61,762 nt of DNA from Akkermansia muciniphila (GTDB taxonomy: Bacteria > Verrucomicrobiota > Verrucomicrobiia > Limisphaerales > SIAT01): assembly GCA_945900775.1 (NCBI GenBank), contig CAMDJP010000011.1, positions 1 through 61,762 of the forward strand. The letters run 5' to 3'. Position numbers and translations under genes: made by a program. A model generated the notes under the pieces. That model had not been told where the DNA came from. It was given only the letters and a program-made list of their open reading frames with translations, and ran no database searches. How positions within the stretch are numbered: position 1 is the first letter of the stretch; every line of letters begins with the position of its first letter. Shown in pieces: positions 52,281 to 61,762 of this stretch.

Positions 52281-54509
52281 ATGTCCCCCGCCGCCAATCA
52301 AGTTAGTCTCGTAGTCCTTACCGGAAATCCAAACTGCGGCAAGACCACACTCTTCAACGCCCTGACGGGCCTCCGCGCCAAGGTCGGCAACTACGCCGGC
52401 GTCACCGTCGAGCGCAAGGAAGGCCCGCTACGCGGCGCTGGTGCGGACGTCACGGTCCTCGATCTGCCGGGCACCTACAGCCTCAGCCCCAAATCACTCG
52501 ATGAGCAGATCGCCCGTGACGCGCTCCTCCATCACCTCGGCGACGTATCCGCGCCCAATCTCGTCATCGTGGTAGTTGACGGCTCGAACCTCGAGCGCAA
52601 CCTCTACTACGCCACGCAGGTCATCGAACTGGGCCATCCCACCCTCGTTGCGTTGAACATGCTGGATGTCGCCCGAGAACACGGGCACACCTTGAATGCC
52701 GCCGCACTCGCCAGCGAACTTGGCGTGCCGGTGCTCCCGCTCATCGCCAACTCTGGTGAAGGTCTGCCCGCATTACAGGAAGCCATCCGTGCCTCGCTTG
52801 CCAAACGAAATGAGAATCGAGCCCTCAATTTCGGACAACTACCAACCGCCTTTCTCACGGAACTGGATTCCCTGACGACGAAACTCGCGAGCACCGCGCG
52901 CTCTTCCGCACGGGCCGAAGCCTTGCTGGCTTTGACGGATGAGAAATTCCTGGCCGCCAACGCGAAGTTTTATCCCACCGACCTGCCCGACGCTGTCACC
53001 GCCGCACGCACGCGAATCGAATCGGCCAGAGTGGATTGGCGCAGTGCGGCGATCGAGGCCCGTTATGCGCGGCTGGGCGAAATTACCCGCGCCACGGTGA
53101 CCGAGACCCATGTGGTGCACGAAACGCTGAGCGACCGACTCGACCTCGTCTTCACGCATAAATTCTGGGGACTGGCTATCTTCGTGGCGTTGATGGCACT
53201 GATGTTCCAGACCATCTTCACCTTCGCCGAATGGCCGATGACGTGGCTCGTGGAAGGCGTCGGCTGGGTCGGCCGCTTCGTCTCAGAGCGGATGCCTGAA
53301 GGTGATTTGCGAAGTCTGCTGGTGGATGGCGTCATCGCCGGTGTCGGCTCGGTGGTTGTCTTTCTGCCACAGATCTGCCTGCTCTTCTTTTTCATCGGCC
53401 TTCTCGAAGACACTGGCTATATGTCTCGCGCGGCGTTCCTGATGGACCGTCTGATGAGCCGCGTCGGACTGCACGGCAAGAGCTTCATCCCGATGCTCAG
53501 CTCCTTCGCCTGCGCCATCCCCGGCATTATGGCCACGCGCATCATCGAGAGCCCGAAGGATCGGCTTGTGACCATCCTCGTTGCGCCACTGATGAGTTGT
53601 TCGGCGCGCCTGCCCGTATACACCGTCCTCATCGCTGCGTGCATCCCGAAGAAGAAACTGCTCGGCATTTTCGGCCTCCCAGGTCTCACGATGCTCGCGA
53701 TGTACCTACTCGGCATCGTGGTGGCGCTGCTGATGGCGTGGCTCTTCAAGAAGACGCTGCTCAAGGGCGAGACGCCGATGCTCATCATGGAACTGCCGCC
53801 CTACAAACGCCCTGTGCTTGCCGTCACGCTGCGGCACATGTGGGACCGCGCCAAGCTCTTCCTTAAGCGCGCCGGCACAATCATTCTCGGCATCAGTATT
53901 CTGCTTTGGTTCCTCGCAACCTATCCGAAGAGCGAAGTCATCGAGAAGGAATTCACCGCCAAGCGCGAAGCCGTCCCTGCCCTCAAAACTGAAGGCCTCA
54001 CGCCCGAGAAAGCGAAAGAGACAGAAACGGTGCACGCCGAAAAACTCGCTGCGCTCGACATAGAAGAGGCTGGCGCCAAGCTGCGCCACAGCTTCGCCGG
54101 ACGCCTCGGACGCCTCATCGAGCCGACAATCGCACCGCTGGGCTTCGACTGGAAGATGGGCATCGGCATCGTGGCGAGTTTTGCCGCGCGCGAGGTCTTC
54201 GTCAGCACTATGTCCACCGTCTACAACGTCGGCGCACTCAAAGATTCCGAGGAAGGCACGCAGACTTTGGCAGAGGTGCTCCGCGCCCAGAAACGCCCCG
54301 ACGGCACGCCGGTCTACACTATACTCACCTCCATCACGTTGATGGTCTTCTACGTCTTCGCCCTCCAATGCGTCAGCACCGTAGCCATCGTGCGCCGCGA
54401 AACGGCCGGCTGGAAATGGCCGGCCTTCCAGTTCGCGTACATGACCGCTCTGGCGTGGGTTCTTGCCTTCATCACCTATCAAGGCGGTCGGCTGCTCGGC
54501 TGGCAGTGA
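52281..54509 (+). CDS. feoB: Ferrous iron transporter FeoB
   Basis: A 742-residue inner-membrane iron transporter. The N-terminal G domain has G1 GNPNCGKTT (15-23), G2 region KVGNYAGVTVE, G3 DLPGTYSL and G4-like ALNMLDVA. The membrane part shows the two Gate motifs: GVGSVVVFLPQICLLFFFIG with FIPMLSSFACAIPGIMATRI, and FAAREVFVSTMSTVYNVG late on. The start is the ATG at 52281 (MSPAANQVSL). The longer frame overlaps feoA. Confidence 0.95.
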   Translation: MSPAANQVSLVVLTGNPNCGKTTLFNALTGLRAKVGNYAGVTVERKEGPLRGAGADVTVLDLPGTYSLSPKSLDEQIARDALLHHLGDVSAPNLVIVVVDGSNLERNLYYATQVIELGHPTLVALNMLDVAREHGHTLNAAALASELGVPVLPLIANSGEGLPALQEAIRASLAKRNENRALNFGQLPTAFLTELDSLTTKLASTARSSARAEALLALTDEKFLAANAKFYPTDLPDAVTAARTRIESARVDWRSAAIEARYARLGEITRATVTETHVVHETLSDRLDLVFTHKFWGLAIFVALMALMFQTIFTFAEWPMTWLVEGVGWVGRFVSERMPEGDLRSLLVDGVIAGVGSVVVFLPQICLLFFFIGLLEDTGYMSRAAFLMDRLMSRVGLHGKSFIPMLSSFACAIPGIMATRIIESPKDRLVTILVAPLMSCSARLPVYTVLIAACIPKKKLLGIFGLPGLTMLAMYLLGIVVALLMAWLFKKTLLKGETPMLIMELPPYKRPVLAVTLRHMWDRAKLFLKRAGTIILGISILLWFLATYPKSEVIEKEFTAKREAVPALKTEGLTPEKAKETETVHAEKLAALDIEEAGAKLRHSFAGRLGRLIEPTIAPLGFDWKMGIGIVASFAAREVFVSTMSTVYNVGALKDSEEGTQTLAEVLRAQKRPDGTPVYTILTSITLMVFYVFALQCVSTVAIVRRETAGWKWPAFQFAYMTALAWVLAFITYQGGRLLGWQ

Positions 54510-54592
54510 CGCAAGTTTGGTTGGACAAACCGGCGGCTTCACAGTGAACTAGCAACCGTTCTGTGGCGCGCGCTCCGGAGCCATTGCTGCGA

Positions 54593-57500
54593 ATGAAGAA
54601 AACCAAAGCCAACCCTGCCCCAGTTTCCGCCAAGCCCTCGATGGTGATTTCATTACGCTCGCCCGAGCCGGTCAAGGCCTTCTTCCGGCGCGTGGACTGG
54701 CTCTGCTTCGGCCTGACCACACTACTCGTCTTTCTTGGCTACTTCTGGACGCTCGCGCCGGATGTCACGCTTGAGGACTCCGGTGAGTTGGCCGTTGGCT
54801 CATTCTACGCCGGCGTGCCGCACCCGCCGGGCTATCCGGTCTGGACACTCTACACCTGGCTCTTCACCGTGCTTGTGCCGTTCTCGAACATCGCGTGGCG
54901 CGTGGCCCTCTCCTCCGCAGTCGCCGCCGCGTTCGCCTGTGGCATCATTTCGCTGATGGTTTCGCGCGGCAGCAGCATGCTCTTAGAAAGCATCGAGGAC
55001 TTCAAATCGCTCGAACAGAAATGGGAACGAGCCATCTGCCTCGTCGCTGGTTTCGCGGCAGGAATGCTGCTCGGTTTCAACGGCTTCATGTGGAGCCAGG
55101 CGGTGATTGTCGAGGTGTACACGCTCGGCTTCCTTAATTTCGCTGCCGTGCTCTGCCTCCTGATGCGCTGGCTCTACGCGCCACACCAGCACCGCTACCT
55201 TTACTTTGCCTACTTCCTTTTCGGCGTCGCCTTCACAAATCACCAGACACTCCTACTCGCCGCGATCGGCATCGAAGCACTCATCCTCATTCGCCAACCA
55301 ATGCTCGGGCGCGACTTCTTCCTCCGCAACAGCCTCGTCTACCTCCTCGGCCTCGCCACGAAAATCTTTGCGGACAAAGCCAACCAACCGGTCGAGATGA
55401 GCCCGATTGTCATAGGCATTTACAATACTATCGGCATTGGTTGCGTGCTCGCCACGCTCTGGTACTCGCTCAAGGCTGATCGCGCTTTCAAGTGGCTCTG
55501 GAGTGGAGTGTTTTTCTGTTTCGCTACGCTCATCTGGGCCATGTGGATAAAAAAAGTCGCGCAGGCGGATTTCCTCGGTGGCGCAGCCCTGCTCAAAATC
55601 TACTTCTTCGTCACGTTGTTCGGATTAGGTGCGCTCTTCTGGTATTCGCTGCAAGACGACTTGGCGAAACCGAACACCCCCGAGATCCTACGACCGCGTC
55701 TCATCGCGCTGAGCGCCGCCGGCATCACCGCGTTCTGCTGGGTCGCCGGTGCGGCCCTCAATTTCTACATGCCGCTGGCCTCGATGACGAATCCGCCGAT
55801 GAACTGGGGTTATCCGCGTACCATCCAAGGTTTCGTCCACGTCCTGACTCGAGGCCAGTACGACAAGATCACGCCCTCGGACAGCTTGACGAAGTTCCTC
55901 TTCGACTGGAACGGTGACGGCTGGTTCGACGGCGGACAGGTCGGTATTTTCGTCACCGACGTGATGGATGAATTCAGCCTCGTTTACATCCTGATCGGCC
56001 TGCTCCCCTTCGCCTTCCTGCTGCGGATGCAGAAGCGTGAACAATCGTGGCTCCTCGGAATGGGTGCGATATTCGTCAGCCTCGTCACGCTCCTTCTCGC
56101 CCTCCTTAACCCGACCGGCGATCAATCCAACCGCCACTTGAACAAGGTCTTCTTCGCGGCGGCGCATCTTCTCGTTGCACTCGGCATCGGCTGCGGACTC
56201 GCTCTGCTCGCTGGCCTTCTGCGCTGTCAATTCGACCGATTTGCCCGTTGGCTGCTCGCCGGCGGAAGTGTTGCTCTGCTCATCGAGTTGGCGCTCACCG
56301 TGGCAAAATTCCACGAAACCCAGTTCACGCTCCTCCGCGTTGCTGCCCTCATCGGCTTCGGCCTCGCCCTTCTCTTCCTCGGCGCGCTCACACTTGGAAG
56401 CCACCGTGCGACGGTCTGCGCCCTCGTGATTTTCACACTGATGCCGCTGCGTTCCATTCTCGCTAACTGGGCCGACAATGAGCAGCGCGGACACCTGTTC
56501 GGCTTCTGGTACGGGCACGATATGTTCACGCCGCCGTTCGAAGTTTATCCGCCGATGGCGAAGGACGCTGTTCTGTATGGCGGGACTGATCCGGGACGTT
56601 TTTGCCCGACTTACATGATTTTCTGCGAAAGTTTCATCAAGCCCGAGCAGCGCCGCGACCCCGCCTTCGACCGGCGCGACGTGTACATCATCACTCAGAA
56701 CGCGCTAGCCGACGCCACGTACCTCCAATACATCCGTGCCCACTACAACCGGAGCACGCAGGTAGATCCGCCCTTCTTCGGCGAACTTCTCCGATCCTCG
56801 AAAGAACGCGAGCTCGGCATGCGCACCAACGGCGTCGCCAGTCTCGCCCATCGATGGCTCGACGAACCGCTGCTCGCTCTCGGCGATCGCATCGAAACCC
56901 GGCGGCGCAAAGAAGGGGTTTATCCTGCGAAGGAAATCCACATCACCACCTATGCCGAATCGCAGAAGGCCTATGAGGAGTATTACGAGGACGCCCAACG
57001 CCGGGCTAAGCTCGGCCAACTCAAGCCCTCCGAGGATTTCCGTGTCATCGGCGATCACATTCAGGTCAGCGGTCAGGGAGCGGTGATGGCTATCAACGGG
57101 CTAATCGCGAAGAACATCTTCGATAGAAATCCCACCCATGAATTCTACATCGAGGAAAGTTTTGCGCTCGACTGGATGTACCCGCACCTCTCGCCTTACG
57201 GCATCATCCTGAAAATAAATCGTGAGCCACTGAAGGAACTGACCGAGGAAATGCTATCGAAGGACCACCAGTTCTGGCGGCGCTACTCCGAGCGACTTGT
57301 CGGCGACTGGATCGGCTACGATACTAGCATCTCGAGCATAGCTGCGTTCGCCGAAAAAACATTCCGCGCGCGCAACCTTGATGGCTTTTCCGGCGATGCA
57401 AAGTTCGTCCGCGATAACGACGCGCAGAAATCTTTTTGCAAGCTACGTACCGCCATCGGCGGTCTTTACAACTGGCACCTCAGTCAGCTCGCCAAGGAAT

Positions 57501-58228
57501 CCCCCGCCTATCAACGCATGCTCAAGGAGGCCGACTTCGCCTACAAGCAGGCCTTCGCCTTCTGCCCTTACAGCCCCGAGCTAGTTTACCGCTACACGAC
57601 GCTTCTCGTGAACCACAAGCGCTACGACGACGCCGAGTTGGTCGCCGCCACCGCCCTATCGCTCGACTCCGACAACCTCCACCTCATCGAACTGCACAAG
57701 CAGCTAGTAGACATCCGCAAGCACGCAAGCCCCGGCCAGGCCCAGTCCCTCCTCGTGCAATACGAGCAGGCCTATGGACAGAATCCCACGAACGTGAAAG
57801 TCGCCCTCGGCCTCTTTTCACTCTATCTCGAGCTGCAGCAACCCGGCAAGGCCACCGCCATCATTGACCGCCTCGCCGCGACGACGAACGCCGACATCCT
57901 CTCCCTCACAGCCGCCGGGCAAGCTTATCGGATGCTTGGGGATTGGCCGAAACAGGAAGCGGTGTTTACTCGACTCGTCGCACTCAATCCAACCAGCCCC
58001 GAAGTGTTGTACGACCTCGCGCTCGTGCAGAACAGATTGGGGAAAATCGAGCCGACGCTCCAATCGTTGCGGCAATCGCTCCAGATCAGCGACCAGCGCC
58101 TCGCCACGCAGTCCACCGCGAAGAACATGCGGGCCATTTTCCAAAGCGATACGAACTTTGCGAACCTCCAGCCTCTGCCCGCCTTCAAACAATTGTTGAA
58201 CGCCACACCAACGCCGCCGAAGAAGTGA
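54593..58228 (+). CDS. DUF2723 polytopic membrane protein with C-terminal TPR repeats
   Basis: A protein of about 1,211 residues. Residues 30-110 hold the DUF2723 core (LAPDVTLEDSGELAVGSFYA, then GVPHPPGYPVWTLY), followed by many hydrophobic segments up to about residue 640. A soluble region then leads to helical repeats near the C-terminus (YEQAYGQNPTNVKVALGLFS, SPEVLYDLALVQNRLGKIEP), TPR-like. DUF2723 proteins are thought to be GT-C-type lipid-linked glycosyltransferases. The acidic ED pair after the first helix fits that. The start is ambiguous: ATG at 54593 or GTG at 54563. Confidence 0.85.
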   Translation: MKKTKANPAPVSAKPSMVISLRSPEPVKAFFRRVDWLCFGLTTLLVFLGYFWTLAPDVTLEDSGELAVGSFYAGVPHPPGYPVWTLYTWLFTVLVPFSNIAWRVALSSAVAAAFACGIISLMVSRGSSMLLESIEDFKSLEQKWERAICLVAGFAAGMLLGFNGFMWSQAVIVEVYTLGFLNFAAVLCLLMRWLYAPHQHRYLYFAYFLFGVAFTNHQTLLLAAIGIEALILIRQPMLGRDFFLRNSLVYLLGLATKIFADKANQPVEMSPIVIGIYNTIGIGCVLATLWYSLKADRAFKWLWSGVFFCFATLIWAMWIKKVAQADFLGGAALLKIYFFVTLFGLGALFWYSLQDDLAKPNTPEILRPRLIALSAAGITAFCWVAGAALNFYMPLASMTNPPMNWGYPRTIQGFVHVLTRGQYDKITPSDSLTKFLFDWNGDGWFDGGQVGIFVTDVMDEFSLVYILIGLLPFAFLLRMQKREQSWLLGMGAIFVSLVTLLLALLNPTGDQSNRHLNKVFFAAAHLLVALGIGCGLALLAGLLRCQFDRFARWLLAGGSVALLIELALTVAKFHETQFTLLRVAALIGFGLALLFLGALTLGSHRATVCALVIFTLMPLRSILANWADNEQRGHLFGFWYGHDMFTPPFEVYPPMAKDAVLYGGTDPGRFCPTYMIFCESFIKPEQRRDPAFDRRDVYIITQNALADATYLQYIRAHYNRSTQVDPPFFGELLRSSKERELGMRTNGVASLAHRWLDEPLLALGDRIETRRRKEGVYPAKEIHITTYAESQKAYEEYYEDAQRRAKLGQLKPSEDFRVIGDHIQVSGQGAVMAINGLIAKNIFDRNPTHEFYIEESFALDWMYPHLSPYGIILKINREPLKELTEEMLSKDHQFWRRYSERLVGDWIGYDTSISSIAAFAEKTFRARNLDGFSGDAKFVRDNDAQKSFCKLRTAIGGLYNWHLSQLAKESPAYQRMLKEADFAYKQAFAFCPYSPELVYRYTTLLVNHKRYDDAELVAATALSLDSDNLHLIELHKQLVDIRKHASPGQAQSLLVQYEQAYGQNPTNVKVALGLFSLYLELQQPGKATAIIDRLAATTNADILSLTAAGQAYRMLGDWPKQEAVFTRLVALNPTSPEVLYDLALVQNRLGKIEPTLQSLRQSLQISDQRLATQSTAKNMRAIFQSDTNFANLQPLPAFKQLLNATPTPPKK

Positions 58229-58234
58229 CAAACC

Positions 58235-59014
58235 TCAGTCCTGCGCCGAGGCCAATTCGTAACTGATGACCGAGAGGCAATAAATTGCCGCCGTGTCGGC
58301 GCGAAGCACCGTTCGCCCTAGTGTGATTGGCTGCGCCCCTGCCGCCAGCGCCAACTTCACTTCGGCAGGCGTGAAATCACCTTCCGGACCCACCCATACC
58401 GCCACCGATCCCGGTTGGCGCTCATGCTGGATAAAGAATTCCTGAAAGTGTTCGCGAGGATGCCGCGCCCCTGATTGAAGCGAGGCGATGAGTGTCAATT
58501 CACTTTGAAGGTCTGGGCGTGAGAGGAGCGCCTTCGCGCTGATTGGCAGTTCAATCGATGGCAGCCACGGACAACCGCTTTGCTTCATCGCCTCGATAAG
58601 TGTCGCCTGCCATTTCTCCGTCTTGTCAGCCGTATCGTCCTCGTCCACATACGCCACGGAACGTTCCGCTGCCAACGGCACGATTCGAGACACCCCTAAT
58701 TCAGTAGCCTTCTGAAGAATTACATCGAATGCCTTGCCCTTGGTCAGTGCTTGAACCAGCGTTAAACGGGATCTTGGCGCGGGATACGTTTTGCGCGCGA
58801 CGACAGCCAATGTGACTTCGCGCTTCGCAATCTCGCGGATTTCGCAGATGCATTCCAAGCCCTTGCCATCGAGCACACTCACGCGCTCACCCGTTCGCAC
58901 ACGCAAGACCTTCGCGGCGTGATGCGCCTCACGTTCAGTCAGGATTATTTCCTCGCCGGCTTCGGACGCCGTCGAGAAAAAGAACCGATGGGTTGGCCGA
59001 TACTCAAATGGCAC
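58235..59014 (-). CDS. rsmE: 16S rRNA (uracil-1498-N3)-methyltransferase RsmE
   Basis: A 259-residue SPOUT methyltransferase. The N-terminal PUA-like part has EREAHHAAKVLRVRTGERVS. The knotted C-terminal part has ALTKGKAFDVILQKATELGV, then SVAVWVGPEGDFTPAEV and the SAM loop ITLGRTVLRADTAAIYCLSV. It methylates N3 of U1498 in 16S rRNA. It lies downstream of dnaJ, as in many bacteria, and ends six bases from the convergent DUF2723 gene. Confidence 0.93.
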   Translation of the reverse strand: MPFEYRPTHRFFFSTASEAGEEIILTEREAHHAAKVLRVRTGERVSVLDGKGLECICEIREIAKREVTLAVVARKTYPAPRSRLTLVQALTKGKAFDVILQKATELGVSRIVPLAAERSVAYVDEDDTADKTEKWQATLIEAMKQSGCPWLPSIELPISAKALLSRPDLQSELTLIASLQSGARHPREHFQEFFIQHERQPGSVAVWVGPEGDFTPAEVKLALAAGAQPITLGRTVLRADTAAIYCLSVISYELASAQD

Positions 59015-59095
59015 AGCCGAATGCTCGAAGGTCAGACGCGCAGAGTCGAGAGTAGATTTGTGAAGTAAGAAAGTTCGCTGCCTCAGCTCGTTACA

Positions 59096-60259
59096 TCACT
59101 TGAAGAAGTTCTTCGCCTTCTCGAAGAAGCTCTTGCTCTTCGGATTCACACTCGCGTCGCAGAGCGCAGCAAACTCCTCGAGCTTGGATTTCTGCGAGCT
59201 GTTGAGATGTGTCGGCACCTCGACCGAGATGCGTACATGCAGGTCGCCCGTACCGTGGCCTTGAATGTTTTTAACGCCGCGACCCTTTAGGCGAAAAATC
59301 GTGCTGGTCTGTGTGCCAGCCGGAATGCGGATGTGCGCAGGGCCACTCATCGTCGGGACCTCGACCTCTGCGCCGAGGGCCGTCTGCACAAAACTAACCG
59401 GAACTTCGCAAATCAGATCATCGCCATCCCGCTGAAAGATTTCGTGCGTCCGCACGTGCAACACCACGTAGAGATCCCCATGTTTTCCACCACGCGCACC
59501 GGCCTCGCCATTGCCCGAGGAACGTAATCGCGCGCCCGTGTCCACACCCGCGGGGATCTTGAGCTTAATCTTGGAAGTCTTCTCCTTACGACCGGCACCG
59601 CGGCAGGTTTGGCATGGCTTTTCAATCACCTTCCCCGCCCCTTCGCAACGCGGGCAGGTCTGCTGAATTCTGAAGATGCCTCGCGCCATCGCGACCTGAC
59701 CTGCCCCGCCACAAGTCGCGCAGGTCTTCGTATGGGAACCCGCCTCCGCGCCACTGCCCCGACAACCATCACAAGTCTCGAGCTTAGTGACGCCGATTTC
59801 CTTTTCGCAGCCGAGCACGGCTTCTTGAAAATTAATCTCCAAATCGTAGCGAAGATCCGCCCCGCGTTGGGAGCCTGTCGGGTCGCGACGTTCTCCGCCA
59901 AAGAATTCCTCGAAGATGCTGCCGCTACCGCCGCCACCGCCGCCGCCACCACCGAATGCCTCGCGGAAGATGTCAAACGGGTCGTGAAAGCCGCCGCCCG
60001 AAGCACCGCGACCCGCACCGGTGCGCGCCCGCGGGTCGAACGCGGCGTGGCCATACTGATCGTAGGCTGCTTTCTTCTGCGAATCGCTCAAAGCCTCGTA
60101 CGCCTCGCCCACTTCCTTGAACTTCTCCTCGGCAGTCTTGTCGCTTGGATTCTTGTCCGGGTGATACTTCACCGCTTGCTTGCGGTAGGCCTTTTTAATC
60201 TCCTCCGCGCTCGCGTCGCGACCCACGCCGAGCACCTCGTAGTAATCGCTCTTGGCCAT
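59096..60259 (-). CDS. dnaJ: Chaperone protein DnaJ
   Basis: A 387-residue Hsp40 co-chaperone. The J domain has HPD at residues 33-35, then a Gly/Phe region with a run of nine glycines ([17 protein letters not shown]). Four CxxCxGxG repeats follow ([32 protein letters not shown]) and then the two beta-barrel client domains. It stimulates DnaK. It lies two bases after grpE, so the two are co-translated. No dnaK is in the window. Confidence 0.96.
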   Translation of the reverse strand: MAKSDYYEVLGVGRDASAEEIKKAYRKQAVKYHPDKNPSDKTAEEKFKEVGEAYEALSDSQKKAAYDQYGHAAFDPRARTGAGRGASGGGFHDPFDIFREAFGGGGGGGGGSGSIFEEFFGGERRDPTGSQRGADLRYDLEINFQEAVLGCEKEIGVTKLETCDGCRGSGAEAGSHTKTCATCGGAGQVAMARGIFRIQQTCPRCEGAGKVIEKPCQTCRGAGRKEKTSKIKLKIPAGVDTGARLRSSGNGEAGARGGKHGDLYVVLHVRTHEIFQRDGDDLICEVPVSFVQTALGAEVEVPTMSGPAHIRIPAGTQTSTIFRLKGRGVKNIQGHGTGDLHVRISVEVPTHLNSSQKSKLEEFAALCDASVNPKSKSFFEKAKNFFK

Positions 60260-60261
60260 AA

Positions 60262-60852
60262 CTACGCTGCGGGCTTCTTAGCGACAACGACCGTCGCCGG
60301 ACGGATGAGCCGCTCTTTGAGTTTGTAACCTTTGCGAATCTGCTGCACGACCTGCCCCTCTGGCGCCTCCACCGTCTCCTGCTGAGAGACAGCCTCGTGC
60401 AAGTTCGGGTCGAACGGTTTTCCAGTAGCGTCAATCTCCTCCAACCCAGCCTCGATGAGGAGATTCCTGAGCTGACCCGCGATCATGTCCACGCCCGCCT
60501 TCAACGACTCGGTGGAATTCTCTTTAGCCTGGCTCGTAGCGGCCAGAGCCATCTCGAAGTTGTCCAAAACGGGAATCAATCGACCGAGCAGCGATTCGTT
60601 GGCGAATTTGATAGCCTCCTGCCGCTCGCGCGCGGCGCGCTTCTTGAAGTTCTCGAACTCGGCCGTCTGGCGCAGCAGGCGGTCCCAATGCTCGTCCGCC
60701 TTCGCAGCTTTGTCTTTGATTTGTTCAAAATCGTCGACATTGAGGCTCACCATCTTCACTTCAGCCAGCGGTTCGGCCGCCGATTGCTCAGCAGCAGACG
60801 CAGCTTCGTTCTTCTTCTCTTCGCTCATTGATTTCCAAATCTTCTGAAACAT
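60262..60852 (-). CDS. grpE: Nucleotide exchange factor GrpE
   Basis: A 196-residue DnaK exchange factor. An N-terminal coiled coil ([20 protein letters not shown], then [20 protein letters not shown]) leads to the four-helix and beta domain with [37 protein letters not shown] and [13 protein letters not shown]. The ATG at 60852 overlaps the aspS stop by one base (TAATG). The ATG at 60828 is an alternative. Part of the aspS-grpE-dnaJ-rsmE operon. Confidence 0.95.
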   Translation of the reverse strand: MFQKIWKSMSEEKKNEAASAAEQSAAEPLAEVKMVSLNVDDFEQIKDKAAKADEHWDRLLRQTAEFENFKKRAARERQEAIKFANESLLGRLIPVLDNFEMALAATSQAKENSTESLKAGVDMIAGQLRNLLIEAGLEEIDATGKPFDPNLHEAVSQQETVEAPEGQVVQQIRKGYKLKERLIRPATVVVAKKPAA

Positions 60853-61762
60853 TAATCTTTCTTCGGAGCCGCCTTCACTTCGATATGAAGATCGCGGAGT
60901 TGACGCGAACTGACCCCCGCAGGCGAATCGGTCATCATGCAAACCCCCTTGGCGGTCTTGGGAAATGCGATGACATCACGGATGCTCGACGTGCCACAGA
61001 GGATAGCGATGAGCCGGTCGAAGCCGAGCGCGATACCGCCATGCGGCGGCGCACCGTACTTGAACGCCTCGAGCATATAGCCGAAACGTAGCTGCGTCTC
61101 CTCCGGACTGATGGCCAGAATCTCCTCGAAGATGGTCTTCTGCACGTCGGGTTGGTGGATGCGGATAGAACCTCCGCCGAGCTCGACGCCGTTGACGACG
61201 ATGTCGTAGTGCTGGCCACGGACTTTCTTCGGGTCCGCCTTGAGCAGCGGAATGTCCTCGGTCACCGGCGCAGTGAATGGATGATGGCTCGAGTACCAGC
61301 GATTCATCTCCTTGTCGAAGGAGAGCAGCGGGAACTCCACGACCCACAGAAAATTAAAGCGGTCGGCGGGGACCACGAGTTTGCCCTGCGCCTTGAGCAC
61401 GTCAGCGCAGTAGAGGCGAATCTTGCCGAGGATTTCGCAAGCGTTGAGCCACTGGTCTGCGGCGAAGAGAATCAAGTCACCCTCCTCGATAGCGAGTTTC
61501 TGCATGAGGGCGGCCTTCTCTGCCTCGGTGAAGAATTTCACGATGGGCGATTTCCATTCACCCTTCTCGACCTTGATGAACGCGAGCCCTTTCGCGCCGA
61601 AGCTCTTCGCATGCTCGGTCATCGTCTCGATCTGCCCCTGCGTCGCACACGCGAGGCCTTTGGCGTTGATCGCTTTCACCACGCCACCGTTGGCGATGGT
61701 CCCGCTGAAAACCTTGAACGTGCTCGCACGGAAGTCTTCGGTGAAGTCCACCAACTCCATGC
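60852..61762 (-). CDS. aspS: Aspartyl-tRNA synthetase, C-terminal part (gene starts beyond the window)
   Basis: The last 300 residues of a bacterial-type class II aspartyl-tRNA synthetase. The GAD insertion domain comes first (NAKGLACATQGQIETMTEHA, then LIFAADQWLNACEIL-like text). FNFLWVVEFPLLSFDKEMNR begins the catalytic part and SSHHPFTAP follows. Motif 3 is APPHGGIALGFDRLIAILCG, and IRDVIAFPKTAKGVCMMTDS closes it. The frame is open at the right edge, so the start lies outside. It is the first visible gene of the chaperone operon. Confidence 0.96.
   Translation of the reverse strand, partial: MELVDFTEDFRASTFKVFSGTIANGGVVKAINAKGLACATQGQIETMTEHAKSFGAKGLAFIKVEKGEWKSPIVKFFTEAEKAALMQKLAIEEGDLILFAADQWLNACEILGKIRLYCADVLKAQGKLVVPADRFNFLWVVEFPLLSFDKEMNRWYSSHHPFTAPVTEDIPLLKADPKKVRGQHYDIVVNGVELGGGSIRIHQPDVQKTIFEEILAISPEETQLRFGYMLEAFKYGAPPHGGIALGFDRLIAILCGTSSIRDVIAFPKTAKGVCMMTDSPAGVSSRQLRDLHIEVKAAPKKD

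Overview
The window looks like a chromosomal segment of a Gram-negative bacterium of the PVC superphylum, most probably Verrucomicrobiota. The lineage call is an inference from several signs: a Chlamydia-like ribosomal protein L28, a GH13 plus amylo-1,6-glucosidase debranching giant, a TMEM14 protein, a CPXCG zinc-ribbon protein, eukaryotic-type glutamine synthetase II, a Tat-exported Gfo/Idh oxidoreductase and a large DUF2723 protein. Lipid A and lipopolysaccharide genes (lpxB, an MsbA-like exporter, a heptosyltransferase-like GT9) show an outer membrane. Genes are dense, and many overlap by 1 to 20 bases.

Layout. 1-5.3 kb: end of thrS, rpmB, smpB, rpoZ, a prenyl synthase, a nucleoside-type MFS permease and purB. 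3.9-17.7 kb: a long run on the minus strand (CPXCG protein, TMEM14, HrpB helicase, glycogen debranching enzyme, TPR protein, DUF885 and M3 peptidases, rhomboid, purB). A possible decayed gene lies upstream of it. 18-23 kb: carbohydrate and organic-acid genes (lactonase, PfkB kinase, PQQ-type propeller, L-2-hydroxyglutarate oxidase). 23-32.7 kb: an LPS/oligosaccharide cluster with an ABC exporter, five glycosyltransferases, a fucosyltransferase, a polysaccharide deacetylase and an FkbM methyltransferase broken by one in-frame TGA.

32.76-36.98 kb: the most interesting part, a compact mobile element (about 4.2 kb) inserted into the 3' end of a tRNA-Lys(CUU) gene. It carries an HUH rolling-circle Rep, an HNH nuclease, a membrane-anchored DUF2726 protein, a small excisionase-like HTH protein and a tyrosine integrase. 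The integrase reading frame runs through the 28-bp att core. In the excised circle it would continue into a different C-terminus encoded at the opposite end of the element, and its stop codon would overlap the GTG start of rep, which has a strong ribosome binding site. Integration therefore swaps the integrase tail and cuts rep away from the xis-int transcription unit. A perfect 19-bp repeat on each side of the core looks like integrase or excisionase arm sites.

37.1-42.8 kb: lpxB with a Gfo/Idh partner, a Tat-exported Gfo/Idh protein, a natural PlsY-GpsA fusion (making and acylating glycerol-3-phosphate) and ThrH. 42.9-49.5 kb: a nitrogen island with two glnK-amt pairs flanking glutamine synthetase II and a divergent mini-kinase/PP2C pair. 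Good sigma-54-type promoter matches lie before glnII and the second glnK. 49.7-58.2 kb: an APC permease with a UspA-like tail, feoA-feoA-feoB iron uptake and a 1,200-residue DUF2723/TPR membrane protein. 58.2 kb to the end: the aspS-grpE-dnaJ-rsmE operon on the minus strand, with aspS running off the window.

No rRNA genes, CRISPR array or classical insertion sequence were seen.
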